Shown here: piece after piece, positions 52,015 to 62,600 of the stretch
Layout: each line of letters begins with the position of its first letter
How positions within the stretch are numbered: position 1 is the stretch's first letter
Source: CAZGCA01 sp964524145
GTDB lineage: Bacteria; Hydrogenedentota; CAZGCA01
Length of the DNA stretch: 64,000 nucleotides
Direction: 5' to 3'
Assembly: GCA_964524145.1 (NCBI GenBank)
Contig: CAZGCA010000021.1
Location: 1-64,000 of the forward strand
Notes under the pieces: generated by a model
What the model was told of the DNA's origin: nothing
The model's database searches: none
Seen by the model: only the letters and a program-made list of their open reading frames with translations
Made by a program: the position numbers and the translations under genes

Positions 52015-53502
52015 TCAATGTGTGGCAGACGTGGCGGGGGCTGCGCGATGTTGCTGGAGCAGTTGGTCGACTTTTCCGTCGATTGTGATTCCCTCCTGAG
52101 TTACGCGTTCCAGGAAGTTCGCTAACGCCTCGACCGTGGTGATTCCGTTCGGGGCTGGAACACGGTCTTTGTCGCCGGTGAACTGTCGCTCGATAGTTCT
52201 CTCCCATTCGTCCTGCGACAGTGCCACGCGGTAGGTGCGGTACGGTTCGATGTTCGAGCTGAGCACACGGCTGCCGAAAGGCTTGCCAAAATCAACCTCC
52301 GCCTGACACCCGGTCCATAGGGCCCTGAGCCGATGGTCGTCGTTGTCCCACTGGATATGTTCGAGCAGTTCGCGACCGGTAAGCGTGGTGGTCACCACGT
52401 CCCGGCCACTAGGCACAAACGTCTGTACTACAGCGTTCACGTCCACGTCGCCTTCGGGAAGCACACCACGGATAACGCGAACTCTTGACAGGCCGACGTC
52501 GGCGCCGGTGGCTCGCCGCACCGCTTCGGCATAGAGCAGCGCCACGTCACCTGGCGATATGATCTTGGTCGACCGGCCCACGACGCGCGCGGCTTCGGGA
52601 CAGACCTCGAGTTCGCGTTTCCTGATCCATTCGCGCATCTGTTCGTCACAGGGGATCGTGTCGTGCCGCATGGCGACAAGCTCGCCGTCGTGCTTCACCA
52701 CTTCCTCCGTTTCGAGGTCGATGCTGAGCTCGAGCCGGCCAACGTATTTCGCATAGTCGCCGGCCTGCACGATAATCGCACCGGTTTCTTTCACGACCTT
52801 GGGCCGCTTGATGATCTCGTGGGTGTGGCCGGAGACAAACACGTCGACGGCCGGCACTTGCCGGGATATCGCGGAACAGTCTTGAGAACCCAAATGTGCC
52901 AGGACGACAACCAGGTGCGCCTGCTCGTCCAACCGGCGCGCTTCTTCCGCAACGGCTCTGACGGTCTCGGTGAAGTCCATCGGACGTTCCGGTTTCTGTT
53001 TCTGTTCGTTGCTGGCCATCCTGGTCACGCCGATGATCCCGACCTTGACGCCGTCGACATCTATGATGGTCGACGGCGTGAAGTGCGGGCTGCCGCTTTG
53101 TTGAATGTAGTTGGCGCAGAGGAGAGGAAAACCGCCCAGTTCGGCGTTCTTACGCAAACGGTCCAGACCGTACGCGAAATCGTGGTTGCCGGGAACGCCG
53201 GCCTGGTAGCCTGCTCTCCGCATGGTTGTGTACATGACAGCGCTCTCCGTCTTCGCGGCAAGCAGATCGCCCTTCTCCATCACGTCGCCGGCGTCGAGAA
53301 CGACCGTGTCGGTGCGCTCTGCGCACACACTCTTGATGTAACCCGAGACGTAAGGCATTCCGCCCAGACCGTTGTACCCGGCGCGGACATGATCGTGCAG
53401 ATCGTTTGTGTACACAATAAGGACGGTGTCGGTTTCCGCATAGCTCCCGATGCCGACCAACACGATCGAGAGAGATATCAAGCACAAGCACACACGTCGC
53501 AT
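52015..53502 (-). CDS. Periplasmic 5'-nucleotidase/UshA-type metallophosphatase
   Basis: A 495-residue exported calcineurin-like phosphoesterase with a 5'-nucleotidase C-terminal domain. Sec signal MRRVCLCLISLSIVLVGIGS; metal ligands in IVYTNDLHDH, VLDAGDVMEKGD, VPGNHDFAYG, LAHLGSQD and VSGHTHEI, in the family order. From about residue 315 the C-terminal substrate domain (DVALLYAEAVRRATGADVG, GRDVVTTTLTGRELLEHI) follows. It hydrolyses nucleotides or related phosphate esters in the periplasm for phosphate and nucleoside salvage. The start at 53502 has AAGGAGG at suitable spacing, and an in-frame ATG 26 codons earlier is rejected as pre-signal. It diverges from the M20 peptidase gene. Confidence 0.9.
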   Translation of the reverse strand: MRRVCLCLISLSIVLVGIGSYAETDTVLIVYTNDLHDHVRAGYNGLGGMPYVSGYIKSVCAERTDTVVLDAGDVMEKGDLLAAKTESAVMYTTMRRAGYQAGVPGNHDFAYGLDRLRKNAELGGFPLLCANYIQQSGSPHFTPSTIIDVDGVKVGIIGVTRMASNEQKQKPERPMDFTETVRAVAEEARRLDEQAHLVVVLAHLGSQDCSAISRQVPAVDVFVSGHTHEIIKRPKVVKETGAIIVQAGDYAKYVGRLELSIDLETEEVVKHDGELVAMRHDTIPCDEQMREWIRKRELEVCPEAARVVGRSTKIISPGDVALLYAEAVRRATGADVGLSRVRVIRGVLPEGDVDVNAVVQTFVPSGRDVVTTTLTGRELLEHIQWDNDDHRLRALWTGCQAEVDFGKPFGSRVLSSNIEPYRTYRVALSQDEWERTIERQFTGDKDRVPAPNGITTVEALANFLERVTQEGITIDGKVDQLLQQHRAAPATSATH

Positions 53503-53550
53503 TCTGGTTGTCCTCCTTAGTTTTCCTGCACTCAACCGCTTCTCGTAAGT

Positions 53551-53580
53551 ATAGTAGATACCTTGCCCGTCACTTGTCAA
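53551..53580 (-). promoter_or_regulatory. Candidate promoter for the UshA-type gene
   Basis: Minus strand TTGACA (53575-53580), 18-base spacer, TACTAT (53551-53556), about 48 bases before the start at 53502. A TATACT at 53548-53553 gives a 21-base spacing and is less likely. Confidence 0.5.
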
Positions 53581-53737
53581 ATCGCGCTCGCAGTCTGATC
53601 GCTAACGGCACTCTGCTGCTTGATCTCCTGCCGGGAGCAAGGATACACTGGATGGGAGCAAAACGACGCGGCGAAGCTATTGGACGGTGGAGCTGTTCAA
53701 CGAGTGAATCGAGAGGCAACGATGTTTGGAGGTACTC

Positions 53738-55048
53738 ATGGCGATCTATGAACGTCCGGCGGAACTGTTGCAGAATCTTATCCGTTTCGACACGACGAAC
53801 CCGCCCGGCAACGAGCAAGCCTGTATTGCTTACATCCAGGAGGTTTTGCAAGCCGGCGGGGTTGAGCCGAAGATACTTGCCAAGGACGCTGCGCGGCCAA
53901 ACATCGTGGCGCGCCTGAAGGGCGATGGCAACGCGGCACCGTTGCTGTTGTACGGTCACGTGGACGTGGTGACCACGGCAGGCCAGATCTGGCAGCATCC
54001 GCCGTTCGAGGCGGAACTCGTTGATGGCTACATCTGGGGTCGCGGAGCGCTGGACATGAAGGGCGGCGTCGCCATGATGGTGGCTGCGTTCCTTCGCGCG
54101 AAGGCCGAAGGCGTTAAGCTGCCCGGCGACGTGGTGCTTGCGGTGGTGAGCGACGAGGAGGCGTTCGGCGAGTACGGGGCCAAGTTTCTCGTCGAGCACC
54201 ACGCTGAGCTTTTCGAGGGGATCCGGTACGCCATCGGCGAGTTCGGCGGATTCTCGATGCATCTCGGCCCGACGAAGGTCTACCCGGTGATGGTTTCCGA
54301 GAAACAGCTTTGCGGGATGAAAGCGACGTTCCGCGGCCCTGCAGGCCACGGTGCGTTACCCTTGCGTGGTGGTGCGATGGCGAAGCTGGCACGGTTCCTT
54401 CAGCAGGTTGACGAGCACACGTTGCCGGTCCACATTACTCCGGTCACCCGGCAGATGTTCGAAGCGATAGGTGCGGCACTTCCGGAGCCGATGAACGCGA
54501 TGGTGGACCAACTGCTGGACCCGGAACAGACTGACACCGTCCTGGAGCAGCTCGGAGAGACCGGCAGGCCCTTTTCTCCGCTCTTCCACAACACGGTCAG
54601 CCCAACTATGGTAAAAGGGAGCAACAAGGTTAATGTGATCCCCGCCGAGGTCACGCTTAGACTGGATGGCCGGCTGCTGCCCGGGTTTGGTCCGGACGAC
54701 ATGGTGGCGGAGCTTCGCGCTCTCGCGGGCGAGAAGTTTGAGCTCGAGGTCGAACGTTATGAGCCCGGCTCGGCGGATCCTGACATGGGCCTGTTCGACA
54801 CCCTGGCCGGCATCCTGCGCGAGATGGATCCGGAAGGCACGCCGGTGCCTCTGCTGATGTCGGGCGTGACAGACGCACGGTTCTTGTCGCGGCTCGGCAT
54901 CCAGACCTACGGGTTCCTGCCGATGAACCTGCCTGCGGAGTTCAACTTCACTCAGACGATTCACGCTGCCGACGAGCGGGTGCCTGTTGAGGCGTTGGAG
55001 TTCGGCACGAACGCCGTGTACCAGGCACTTCAACGGTTCGAACGTTAG
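53738..55048 (+). CDS. M20-family metallopeptidase (ArgE/DapE-like)
   Basis: A 436-residue cytoplasmic zinc hydrolase that cleaves amide bonds of N-acylated amino acids, dipeptides or related compounds. Metal and catalytic segments: LLYGHVDVVT (His ligand and catalytic Asp), WGRGALDMKGGVAMM (bridging Asp), VVSDEEAFGEYGAKF (the catalytic Glu and metal Glu pair), GPAGHGALPLRGG (the His of the lid domain) and the C-terminal FTQTIHAADERVPVE (final His). The start at 53738 is chosen for GGAGG six bases upstream; an ATG four codons earlier lacks spacing. It resembles acetylornithine deacetylase / succinyl-diaminopimelate desuccinylase relatives, but it is not in an arginine or lysine operon, so a scavenging peptidase is equally likely. 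Confidence 0.9.
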   Translation: MAIYERPAELLQNLIRFDTTNPPGNEQACIAYIQEVLQAGGVEPKILAKDAARPNIVARLKGDGNAAPLLLYGHVDVVTTAGQIWQHPPFEAELVDGYIWGRGALDMKGGVAMMVAAFLRAKAEGVKLPGDVVLAVVSDEEAFGEYGAKFLVEHHAELFEGIRYAIGEFGGFSMHLGPTKVYPVMVSEKQLCGMKATFRGPAGHGALPLRGGAMAKLARFLQQVDEHTLPVHITPVTRQMFEAIGAALPEPMNAMVDQLLDPEQTDTVLEQLGETGRPFSPLFHNTVSPTMVKGSNKVNVIPAEVTLRLDGRLLPGFGPDDMVAELRALAGEKFELEVERYEPGSADPDMGLFDTLAGILREMDPEGTPVPLLMSGVTDARFLSRLGIQTYGFLPMNLPAEFNFTQTIHAADERVPVEALEFGTNAVYQALQRFER

Positions 55049-55075
55049 GCTGCAATGCATCGATGTTGCGTTTCA

Positions 55076-55084
55076 TGCTATAAT
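55076..55084 (+). promoter_or_regulatory. Extended -10 promoter element for phosphofructokinase
   Basis: TGCTATAAT, a perfect -10 box with an extended TGn motif, 71 bases before the phosphofructokinase start. No good -35 box lies at 17-18 bases, as often seen with extended -10 promoters. Confidence 0.55.
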
Positions 55085-55155
55085 TAAGGCGCGGGGTCAG
55101 GCTGCATTCAGCAGGACACAAACATCAGAGACCTGTTATCAAGGAGGCAACACAG

Positions 55156-56451
55156 ATGAAGCAAAGCGCAAAGAAGAAGGGACGATTGGGTATTCTGGTC
55201 GGGGGAGGACCGGCACCCGGGATCAACGGTGTGGTCGGCGCGGCGACCATTGAAGCTCTCAATCGTAGGTTGGAGGTTCTGGGAATCTATGACGGGTTCA
55301 AGTGGCTGGCGAGAGGTGACTCGTCGCACGTGCGGGCTCTTACCGTCGAGGATGTCGACCGGGCGCGGTTCCGCGGCGGCTCGATCCTGCACACGTCGAG
55401 AGAGAATCCCACCAAAGATGATGCCAAGATGCAGAACGTCGTGAAGACGCTTCAGGAACTCGGAATCAGCTACCTGGTTACTATCGGCGGGGATGATACC
55501 GCTTTCAGCGCCAGCAAGACCTCCCAGTTTGCGGGGGGTGCCATCAAAGTGGCCCATGTTCCCAAGACTATCGACAACGACCTGCCGCTTCCGCTCAACA
55601 TGCCGACCTTCGGATTCCGAACCGCGAGCCACGTAGGCTCGCAGCTCGTGGGCAACCTCGTTGAAGACGCGCGCACCACGCAGCGTTGGTACCTCGCGGT
55701 CGCCATGGGACGCAGCGCAGGACATTTGGCGCTCGGTATGGGCGCGGTTGCCGGCGCCGCGATCACGCTGATTCCCGAGGAATTCCCGAAATCGGGCGTT
55801 TCCCTTGACCTGATTTGCGACATTATCGACGGGGCGCTGATCAAGTCGAAGGTGCTCGGCCACAACCATGGTGTCGCAGTGCTCGCGGAAGGTCTGGGTG
55901 TACTAGTCGAGAAGGACCTGGAAGAGAACCTGAAAGACAACCCTCTCGTCAAGATAGAGCATGATGCCCACGGACATCTGCGTTTGGGGGAAGTGCCGCT
56001 CGCGCTGGCTTTCAAGCGTATGCTTCAGAGACGTGTCGAGGAGCGCGGCGACAAGGTCACCATAGTCGATGTCACGATCGGGTACGAGCTGCGGTGCGCC
56101 GACCCCCTCCCGTTCGATGCCGAGTACGTCCAACAGCTTGGCTGGGGCGCGGTCCGGTACCTGCTGCGGATCGGCGAAGAGAGCTGGGCGGAAACCGGGG
56201 CCATGATGTCGGTCCAGGCCGGCGAGCTGGTACCGATCCCGTTCTCGGAGATTCTCGACGAGGAGACGGGCAAAACCGCCGTGCGCAGGGTAAACATCAA
56301 TTCCGACCAGTATCGAACCGCACGGTCCTACATGCTTCGCCTCGAGCGGGACGACTTCGAGAACGAAACCCAGGTGAAGAAGCTGGCTGCTGCAGCCAAC
56401 ATCTCCCCGGAAGAGTTCCGGAGCAAGTACGCTCACGTTGTCGGACTGTAG
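55156..56451 (+). CDS. PPi-type 6-phosphofructokinase
   Basis: A 431-residue phosphofructokinase that phosphorylates fructose 6-phosphate, most likely using pyrophosphate and thus reversibly. Seen: the phosphoryl-donor loop GILVGGGPAPGINGVVGA; GGDDTAFSASK, where the second Asp replaces the Gly found in ATP-dependent enzymes (GGDGS); PKTIDNDLPL, where the lysine is the PPi-enzyme signature; and AMGRSAGHLALGMG for the substrate site. The combination of Asp and Lys is accepted as diagnostic of PPi use. Length exceeds the bacterial ATP type (about 320). It starts 107 bp after the M20 gene, with AAGGAGG upstream and an extended -10 promoter between. It links sugars from the hydrolases to glycolysis. 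Confidence 0.9.
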   Translation: MKQSAKKKGRLGILVGGGPAPGINGVVGAATIEALNRRLEVLGIYDGFKWLARGDSSHVRALTVEDVDRARFRGGSILHTSRENPTKDDAKMQNVVKTLQELGISYLVTIGGDDTAFSASKTSQFAGGAIKVAHVPKTIDNDLPLPLNMPTFGFRTASHVGSQLVGNLVEDARTTQRWYLAVAMGRSAGHLALGMGAVAGAAITLIPEEFPKSGVSLDLICDIIDGALIKSKVLGHNHGVAVLAEGLGVLVEKDLEENLKDNPLVKIEHDAHGHLRLGEVPLALAFKRMLQRRVEERGDKVTIVDVTIGYELRCADPLPFDAEYVQQLGWGAVRYLLRIGEESWAETGAMMSVQAGELVPIPFSEILDEETGKTAVRRVNINSDQYRTARSYMLRLERDDFENETQVKKLAAAANISPEEFRSKYAHVVGL

Positions 56452-56678
56452 AGGCATGACGAGATCGTCCTCTTCACAATCGTCGACTCTCAACACATTT
56501 GGCTCATGTACGGTCCACGCGTTGGGAACAAGAGAAGGCGGTGTCAGGCGCAGAAAGTTCGATTTCTTGTATATGGCATGCCTTCTTGAACGAAGTCAGA
56601 ACTGTCGCACCGCCCCCAAGAAGGTACGTCCTCGCATGTGCTGCAACGTGCGTTGCCTAACTACTGTCTCGCTTCGTT

Positions 56679-59600
56679 CTATGTTGCCATCCCCAGCGCG
56701 GCGTTGATAGCAATTTGGACGTCCAGGGCGTTGACGAACCCGTCGCCGTTCACGTCGCAGTCCCAGGGGACGTCTATCCCGAGCGTGGCGTTGATGACTA
56801 ACTGCACGTCTATTGCGTCGACTGGTCCGGTGCTGCAGTCAATATTGGGCGACGTACAATCCAAGCAAAAGTGGCCACCGACGCCGACAATGGGGATAAT
56901 GGCCGCGCCGTTGGCATCGTAGCACGCGAGATCCTGCAAATCGAGCGACGACCTCCTGCAGCCACCGTCGCTCTCCGCCGCTCTCAGCGTGATCCGCACA
57001 ACCTCGCCATCGGCCAAGACAGAGATGTTTCCGCCGACAGTGACATAGTGATGATCGGCATCCATTTGCGAGACTTTCACCGTCTTCCCTACTGCGTTCG
57101 CCTGCGCGCCCGCAACAATGGACTCTACTTTCACCACCTGCGAGTTTATCACGAACGTAAACTCTATCTCGGCAACCTCCGCCTCAACTGGACCTAGCGT
57201 CACTGCGACAGTAACCGCGTCGTTGTCCTGAGTTCTGCCCGAGCCGACTGTCAGGACGGCTTTGGGCTGAGTCTCGGACGACACCGTCACCGTGACCCAC
57301 TGCGACACCGTGGCACCGTCGCTATCCTGTAACACAAACTGCACTTCATCGATGCCTTCCGTACCCCGTACAGGTGTGACGGTCAGTTCGTCGATAGACG
57401 GGTCGATTGTGGCATTGAACAGCGATGTGCTGAGACCGTTGACCGACCATACAAGTCCGCTGTCGCTATCCTCTACATCGTGTTCGTGCCCCGTCAAGTT
57501 GTATGTGAGTTCGGCGTTCGTATCAACCACCAAATCCGGTATTGCGGGATCGATCCACGGGGCGTCGTTCACCGAGTTCACCGTCACGCTCACTTGCGTG
57601 GTGTCCAACAATCCCCCCGGGTCGGTGCAGGTGAAGGTTATCGACTCCGTGCCGTGCCAGTTCGCCACGGCACCGAGCGTTACCACATGGGTCGTCGGGT
57701 CGATCGATATGGTCACGTTCATTGCGTCCGAGTACGTCCAGCTTAGTTCGGCGTCAGTGTGATCCACGTCAGAGACGTAGTCGTCAAGGTCAATGCTCGT
57801 GTCGGTAGCGTCCTCGTCAAAGCTCACTTCCAGTATGGGAGTACACACCGGTGGATCGTTGACCGACTCGACCGTGACATTGACTTGTGTTGTGCACGAC
57901 AATTCTCCCGGGTCGGTGCAGGTGAACATTATCTCCTCGGGCTCCGCACTATGCCAGTCTGCAACAGCACCGAGAGTCACCACATGGGTCGTCGGGTCGA
58001 TCGATACCGTCAAGTGTGTTGCGCCCGAGTACGTCCAGCTTAATTCGGCGTCAGTGTGGTCCACGTCAGAGACGTGGCCGTCGAGGTCTATGCTCGTGTC
58101 GCTGCTGTCCTCCTCAAAGCTTACATCAGGTATCTCAGTGCATACGGGAGCGACGTTTTCAGGTACCAGTTGGAAACGGACCTCCTCGACCTCACCGGCT
58201 TCTACCTTGACGTTTCCAGTGCTCTGGGGCTCGTACTTTTCGGCCACGATTCCCACCGTATAGGTTTGGGGAGATAATGTCGCAAACAAATAGTGGCCTC
58301 GATTGTTGGATGTCTTGCTCCCAGCCTCTGGCGTCACCGTAATGGTCGCCCCGACAATCGGGGTACCGGAGCGCTTATCGGTCACCATGCCGAGGATGCA
58401 ACCCGACACGACAGGATTGAGGAAATCCGTGCTGAACGTGCGAAACGTATTGCTTGCCGGTTTTGAACCGTACTCGTCCACCGGCACGACACGCCAGTAG
58501 TAGTCGCGCAAATCCTGAATGCCATCGGCCATCGTCGCGACCGCCGCATTACCCAGGAGTCCTTCCTTGACGATCGTGGCTCCTTCAGGGAACCCGTTGT
58601 CCTCCGAGATCTCGAGACGGTACGTTATCGCGTCGCCATCCGGGTCGGTCGTCTCTTCCCAAACGAATACCGGCATGCTGCCGAGCACCGCGCCGTCGTC
58701 GGGATGCACGAGCGTTACGGGATCCGGTGGCTGGCTGGAGCCGACGTAGATGGTTGTCAGAAGGTAGGAACTGGTTTGTTCGGTGCCGGGCCCCGTTCCG
58801 GGGTCCATCAGGTAGTAGAACACCTTGTACGTGCCGGGTTCACTGATTTCCGAAGTTAGGTCTGAGACGAGCCATTTGAATGTCCCGGTAGCCAAATCGG
58901 ACTCGGCCTCGTTGTGGAATATGCCGGGCATTTCCACCATCTCTTGAGAGTCCGGGTTGGATGAGTTGATAGGTGTCGACCCCGAGTAGTCCGGCGTCTT
59001 AATCTCGACCCACGCTTTGTAATCTGCCGTCAGAGGTTCCCTGTCCGCGCGCGCCTCCAGATCCACGAGAGGCTCGTCGGCGTCTATCACTGCTGGCGCA
59101 GCCCACAACCAACCTACCGATCCACCTTCATTCTCGCCGAAGCCCAGCACCAACTGGTCGGCACGCTCGCTGGGATCATCAAGCACTGGGTGCTGCGGCC
59201 GATCCGCGTCCCCGCTGTTGCTCTGCGTCGCAATATACTCAGCAATACTATCCTCTGCCAGTTCAAACGACTCTTCGAGTGTCTTGCCAGTGCTCGCGTT
59301 GCGGAACAACTCGGTGGCGAAGGCTTCGCCCTCGCGTATACCGTCGCTCGGGTCTATCACTCCGCGATGTGACACTTCGTCAGGGCCGCAGCTCGCAATG
59401 ATCACACGGCGCTCTCCGGACACCGCCGGAATGAAGCTGCCGGAGCGGCACGCACCGTAGATGAACACCACGTCCTGTTCGGCGGCTTCCCCACCGACAC
59501 CCTCAAGCTTGCTCTGCAACTCGTAGAAGTACATGGCAAGCTCCTCCGGCGTGATGTAGTCGTCAGAATCGTCACCATCTGGCGTCGAAAACAGATGGAA

Positions 59601-62600
59601 TTTACCTTCGCCGCCATGGTCGAGAAAAATCACATAGAGCGGCGCAGGAGATGCGCATATCTTGTCATAGGCCCACGTCTCTATCGCGTTTTGCACGTCT
59701 GGCTTTGTCGGGCTTGTATCATGAATATGGATACCCTCCGCTATCGTTTCGCCCCGGCTTAACAACACCTCACGCAGGTAGTAGATATCGGTGATGTCAG
59801 GGTTCAAGTCGCCATGGAACGCTCGGGCTCTCAGCGTCCTGTAGACATAGTCGGTTGTCTTGCCATGTTCGCGGTGCCCTGCCTCGTCCTCGGCCTTGCC
59901 GAGTACGATGATGGCGTAGCCCGCACTGTCCTTGACTATCAGTCGTGCGGCATCATCATCGTCATAACCGGGCGAGGTGGCTCGTTTGAAGTTATCATCC
60001 TCATCCAAGTTTGCCTGAAACGTCCACGTGCCCTCTATGCTGAAGTCTATCCCGGAGTTAAGGAGGTCAAACTCGGCAACGCCCACCTCGCCGCCCGTGG
60101 GTGATGTCTCGACCACCGTTGTGGCCTGGAGCGCTTCGCTATCGTCAGCGGTATGACCATCCGGATCCCGCCAGAACAGCTTAATAGTCCTTCCTTCCAG
60201 AAGGTCGCTCAGGTGACTCGGAATCGGTGCGATGAGCGTCGCCATTGCCGTGAGATCGGTGATTCCTTGCAGACCTGTCGGTACCGCGGACGCCGACAGC
60301 TCCAGCGTCAACATGGGTCGTGCTTTGTTAACCGTGAATGTGACCTCGTCGCTTGTGGCAGGCCGGTGCGTGTCGTCGCCGGGCCACGACGCTTTGAGCT
60401 TCCACTCGTCCCGCCCTTCCGACGCTTCATCGGGGTAGAACATTGTGCTGTACCGGTCAGTATCCGTCCCGACGGCCGGTGGGAACTCCATGTCCCACGC
60501 ATCTTCTGATGGCGACTCGCTCTCGAAGGATACTACCGCTGCAGCGGTTGGCGGCGGCGTGATTGCGCCTTTGACCGTAATCAACCCTCCCAACCTCACC
60601 GTGTTAGGTCCGTCGAATGTGAGAGATATGGACGAGTCTATGATGCCGTGCGAGAGAATCGTGCACTCGTCCGAGGGGGGGGTCAATCCGCCGGGACCAT
60701 CGTCATCATTTGACGTCACGGTGCAGCGCCAGGTGTCGTCTGGAAGTGTGTCCTCATTGTTTATCTGGCTATAGAGATTCTCTACCATGACAGTCCCCGT
60801 CCAGGCAGTCCACCCAGTACCGCGATCGTATTCCCAATCGAACGTATAGGTTATCGCATCGCCGTCGTCATCACTGCACTCAACTACCTGGCACACCAGG
60901 TTCTGCTTGTCAGGCCACTCCGGTGGCAAAGTAATCTCCGGCGGTTCAGGTGGCGTGTTGATCACCGTCGTGGAATCCTCGACCGGCAGATGCGAATGCC
61001 CTATCCCGTCCTCGCAGACAACGGAACAAGTCCATGTCTCGTGCTTGCTCGTGAACGACGAGTCAAGCGTGTCCGAGGTGGCCTCCGTGCAAGGATTCTC
61101 AACAGTCCGTGTACCGTTAGACCAAGTGTAGCAGTAGTACGCCGTAAGGTCGTTGTAGACCGTGCTTTGCTCGGTTACCTCGCACTTGAGATGGTCGGTG
61201 GTTGTGGGGCTGTCTGGTGTTACCTGGACGCCTGGCATCGTTGGCGGCAGGTAGGCCGAAGTGCGGAAGTCGGCAGCAGCGGGCATCGGCCACTGCGGGC
61301 TGTACCACGGGCTGTGGATCTCATGCGGGCTTTGAGCCGGATGGTACAGCAGCCGCATCCTCCAACGGTACCCGTTAGCCAAGCCAAGTACCGAAACGAA
61401 TTCGTCCAATTCGACCCCCGCCGTGTCCGTGTCGGCCCAGTCCGTGCTCATGCCTGTATCGGTACCATCAAATGGTGTCCCGTAGGGCTTGACTTCCCAT
61501 TCAAGCTTGACGTCCGTCCGGCCCATCGGCGTTCTGCCGAGCATCTTTAATCTCACGGCTTCTGCACCCGTCATGCAACCCGCGCCCACCGGGGCAGTGC
61601 CATCCGCACGCGCCTGACGTGGAATGAAGGTCATCCCACCACCATTGCCGTAGTAGACAGAAGCCCGACCGACATCCTCTTCGCCGTTGTCGTTCCTTGG
61701 GTCTCCCACAATAATGTCAGCATACCCATCGCCGTTTACATCTCCCGCACCGGATACTGAATAGCCAAAGTCGGCCCAGTTTTGGTCACTTTCGTCCGTC
61801 CACTGCGGCATGGTCGACAAGCCTGCGGCAGAACCGACGTACACATACGCCAGCCCTTCCGCCTGGTCGCCGTTGTCGTATTCATACGCCCCGACGATAA
61901 CGTCGGCAAACCCATCGCCATTCACATCACCCGCACCCGATACCGAATGGCCGAATAAAGCGTCCGCCTGATCGCAGTCAGCGGCCCAGTCAGCGTTGGC
62001 CGGGGACCCGGTGGGACGTGTGGCGTCGGCGTCCAGACCCGTCGAAGAACCGTGGTACACAAAGGCCGCACCTTCGTCTCTTTCCCCATTGTCGTAGTCC
62101 AGAGCCCCTATGACAACGTCGGCGTAGCCGTCGCCGTTCACATCGCCTGCGCCCGATACGGAGCCGCCGAACTGGGCCTCCTGCTGGTCGCCCTCAGCAG
62201 TCCATGCTGGTGTTTCGGATACACCCAATGGCGAACCGTGGTACACAAAGGCCGCACCTTCGTCCGTTTCCCCATTGTCGTAGTCCAGTGCCCCTATGAC
62301 AACGTCGGCGTAGCCGTCTCCGTTTACGTCACCCGCACCCGATACGCAGGCTCCAAAGCACGAACCCGACTGGCCACCTTCCAGAGTCGAAGGCTCCGGG
62401 TCCGTCCTAGATACTCCGTCAGCCGAGCCATAGTAGACGTGTACCCGGTCTGTCCTGTATTCGCCAATGACGACATCGGCATACCCGTCACCATTCACAT
62501 CTCCAGCACCCGAAACCGAATAACCAAAGTATGCGTGATCTGCGCTCCCGTCCTCAATCCAAGGATCAGCGCTCGACACTCCGCCAGGCGAACCATTGTA

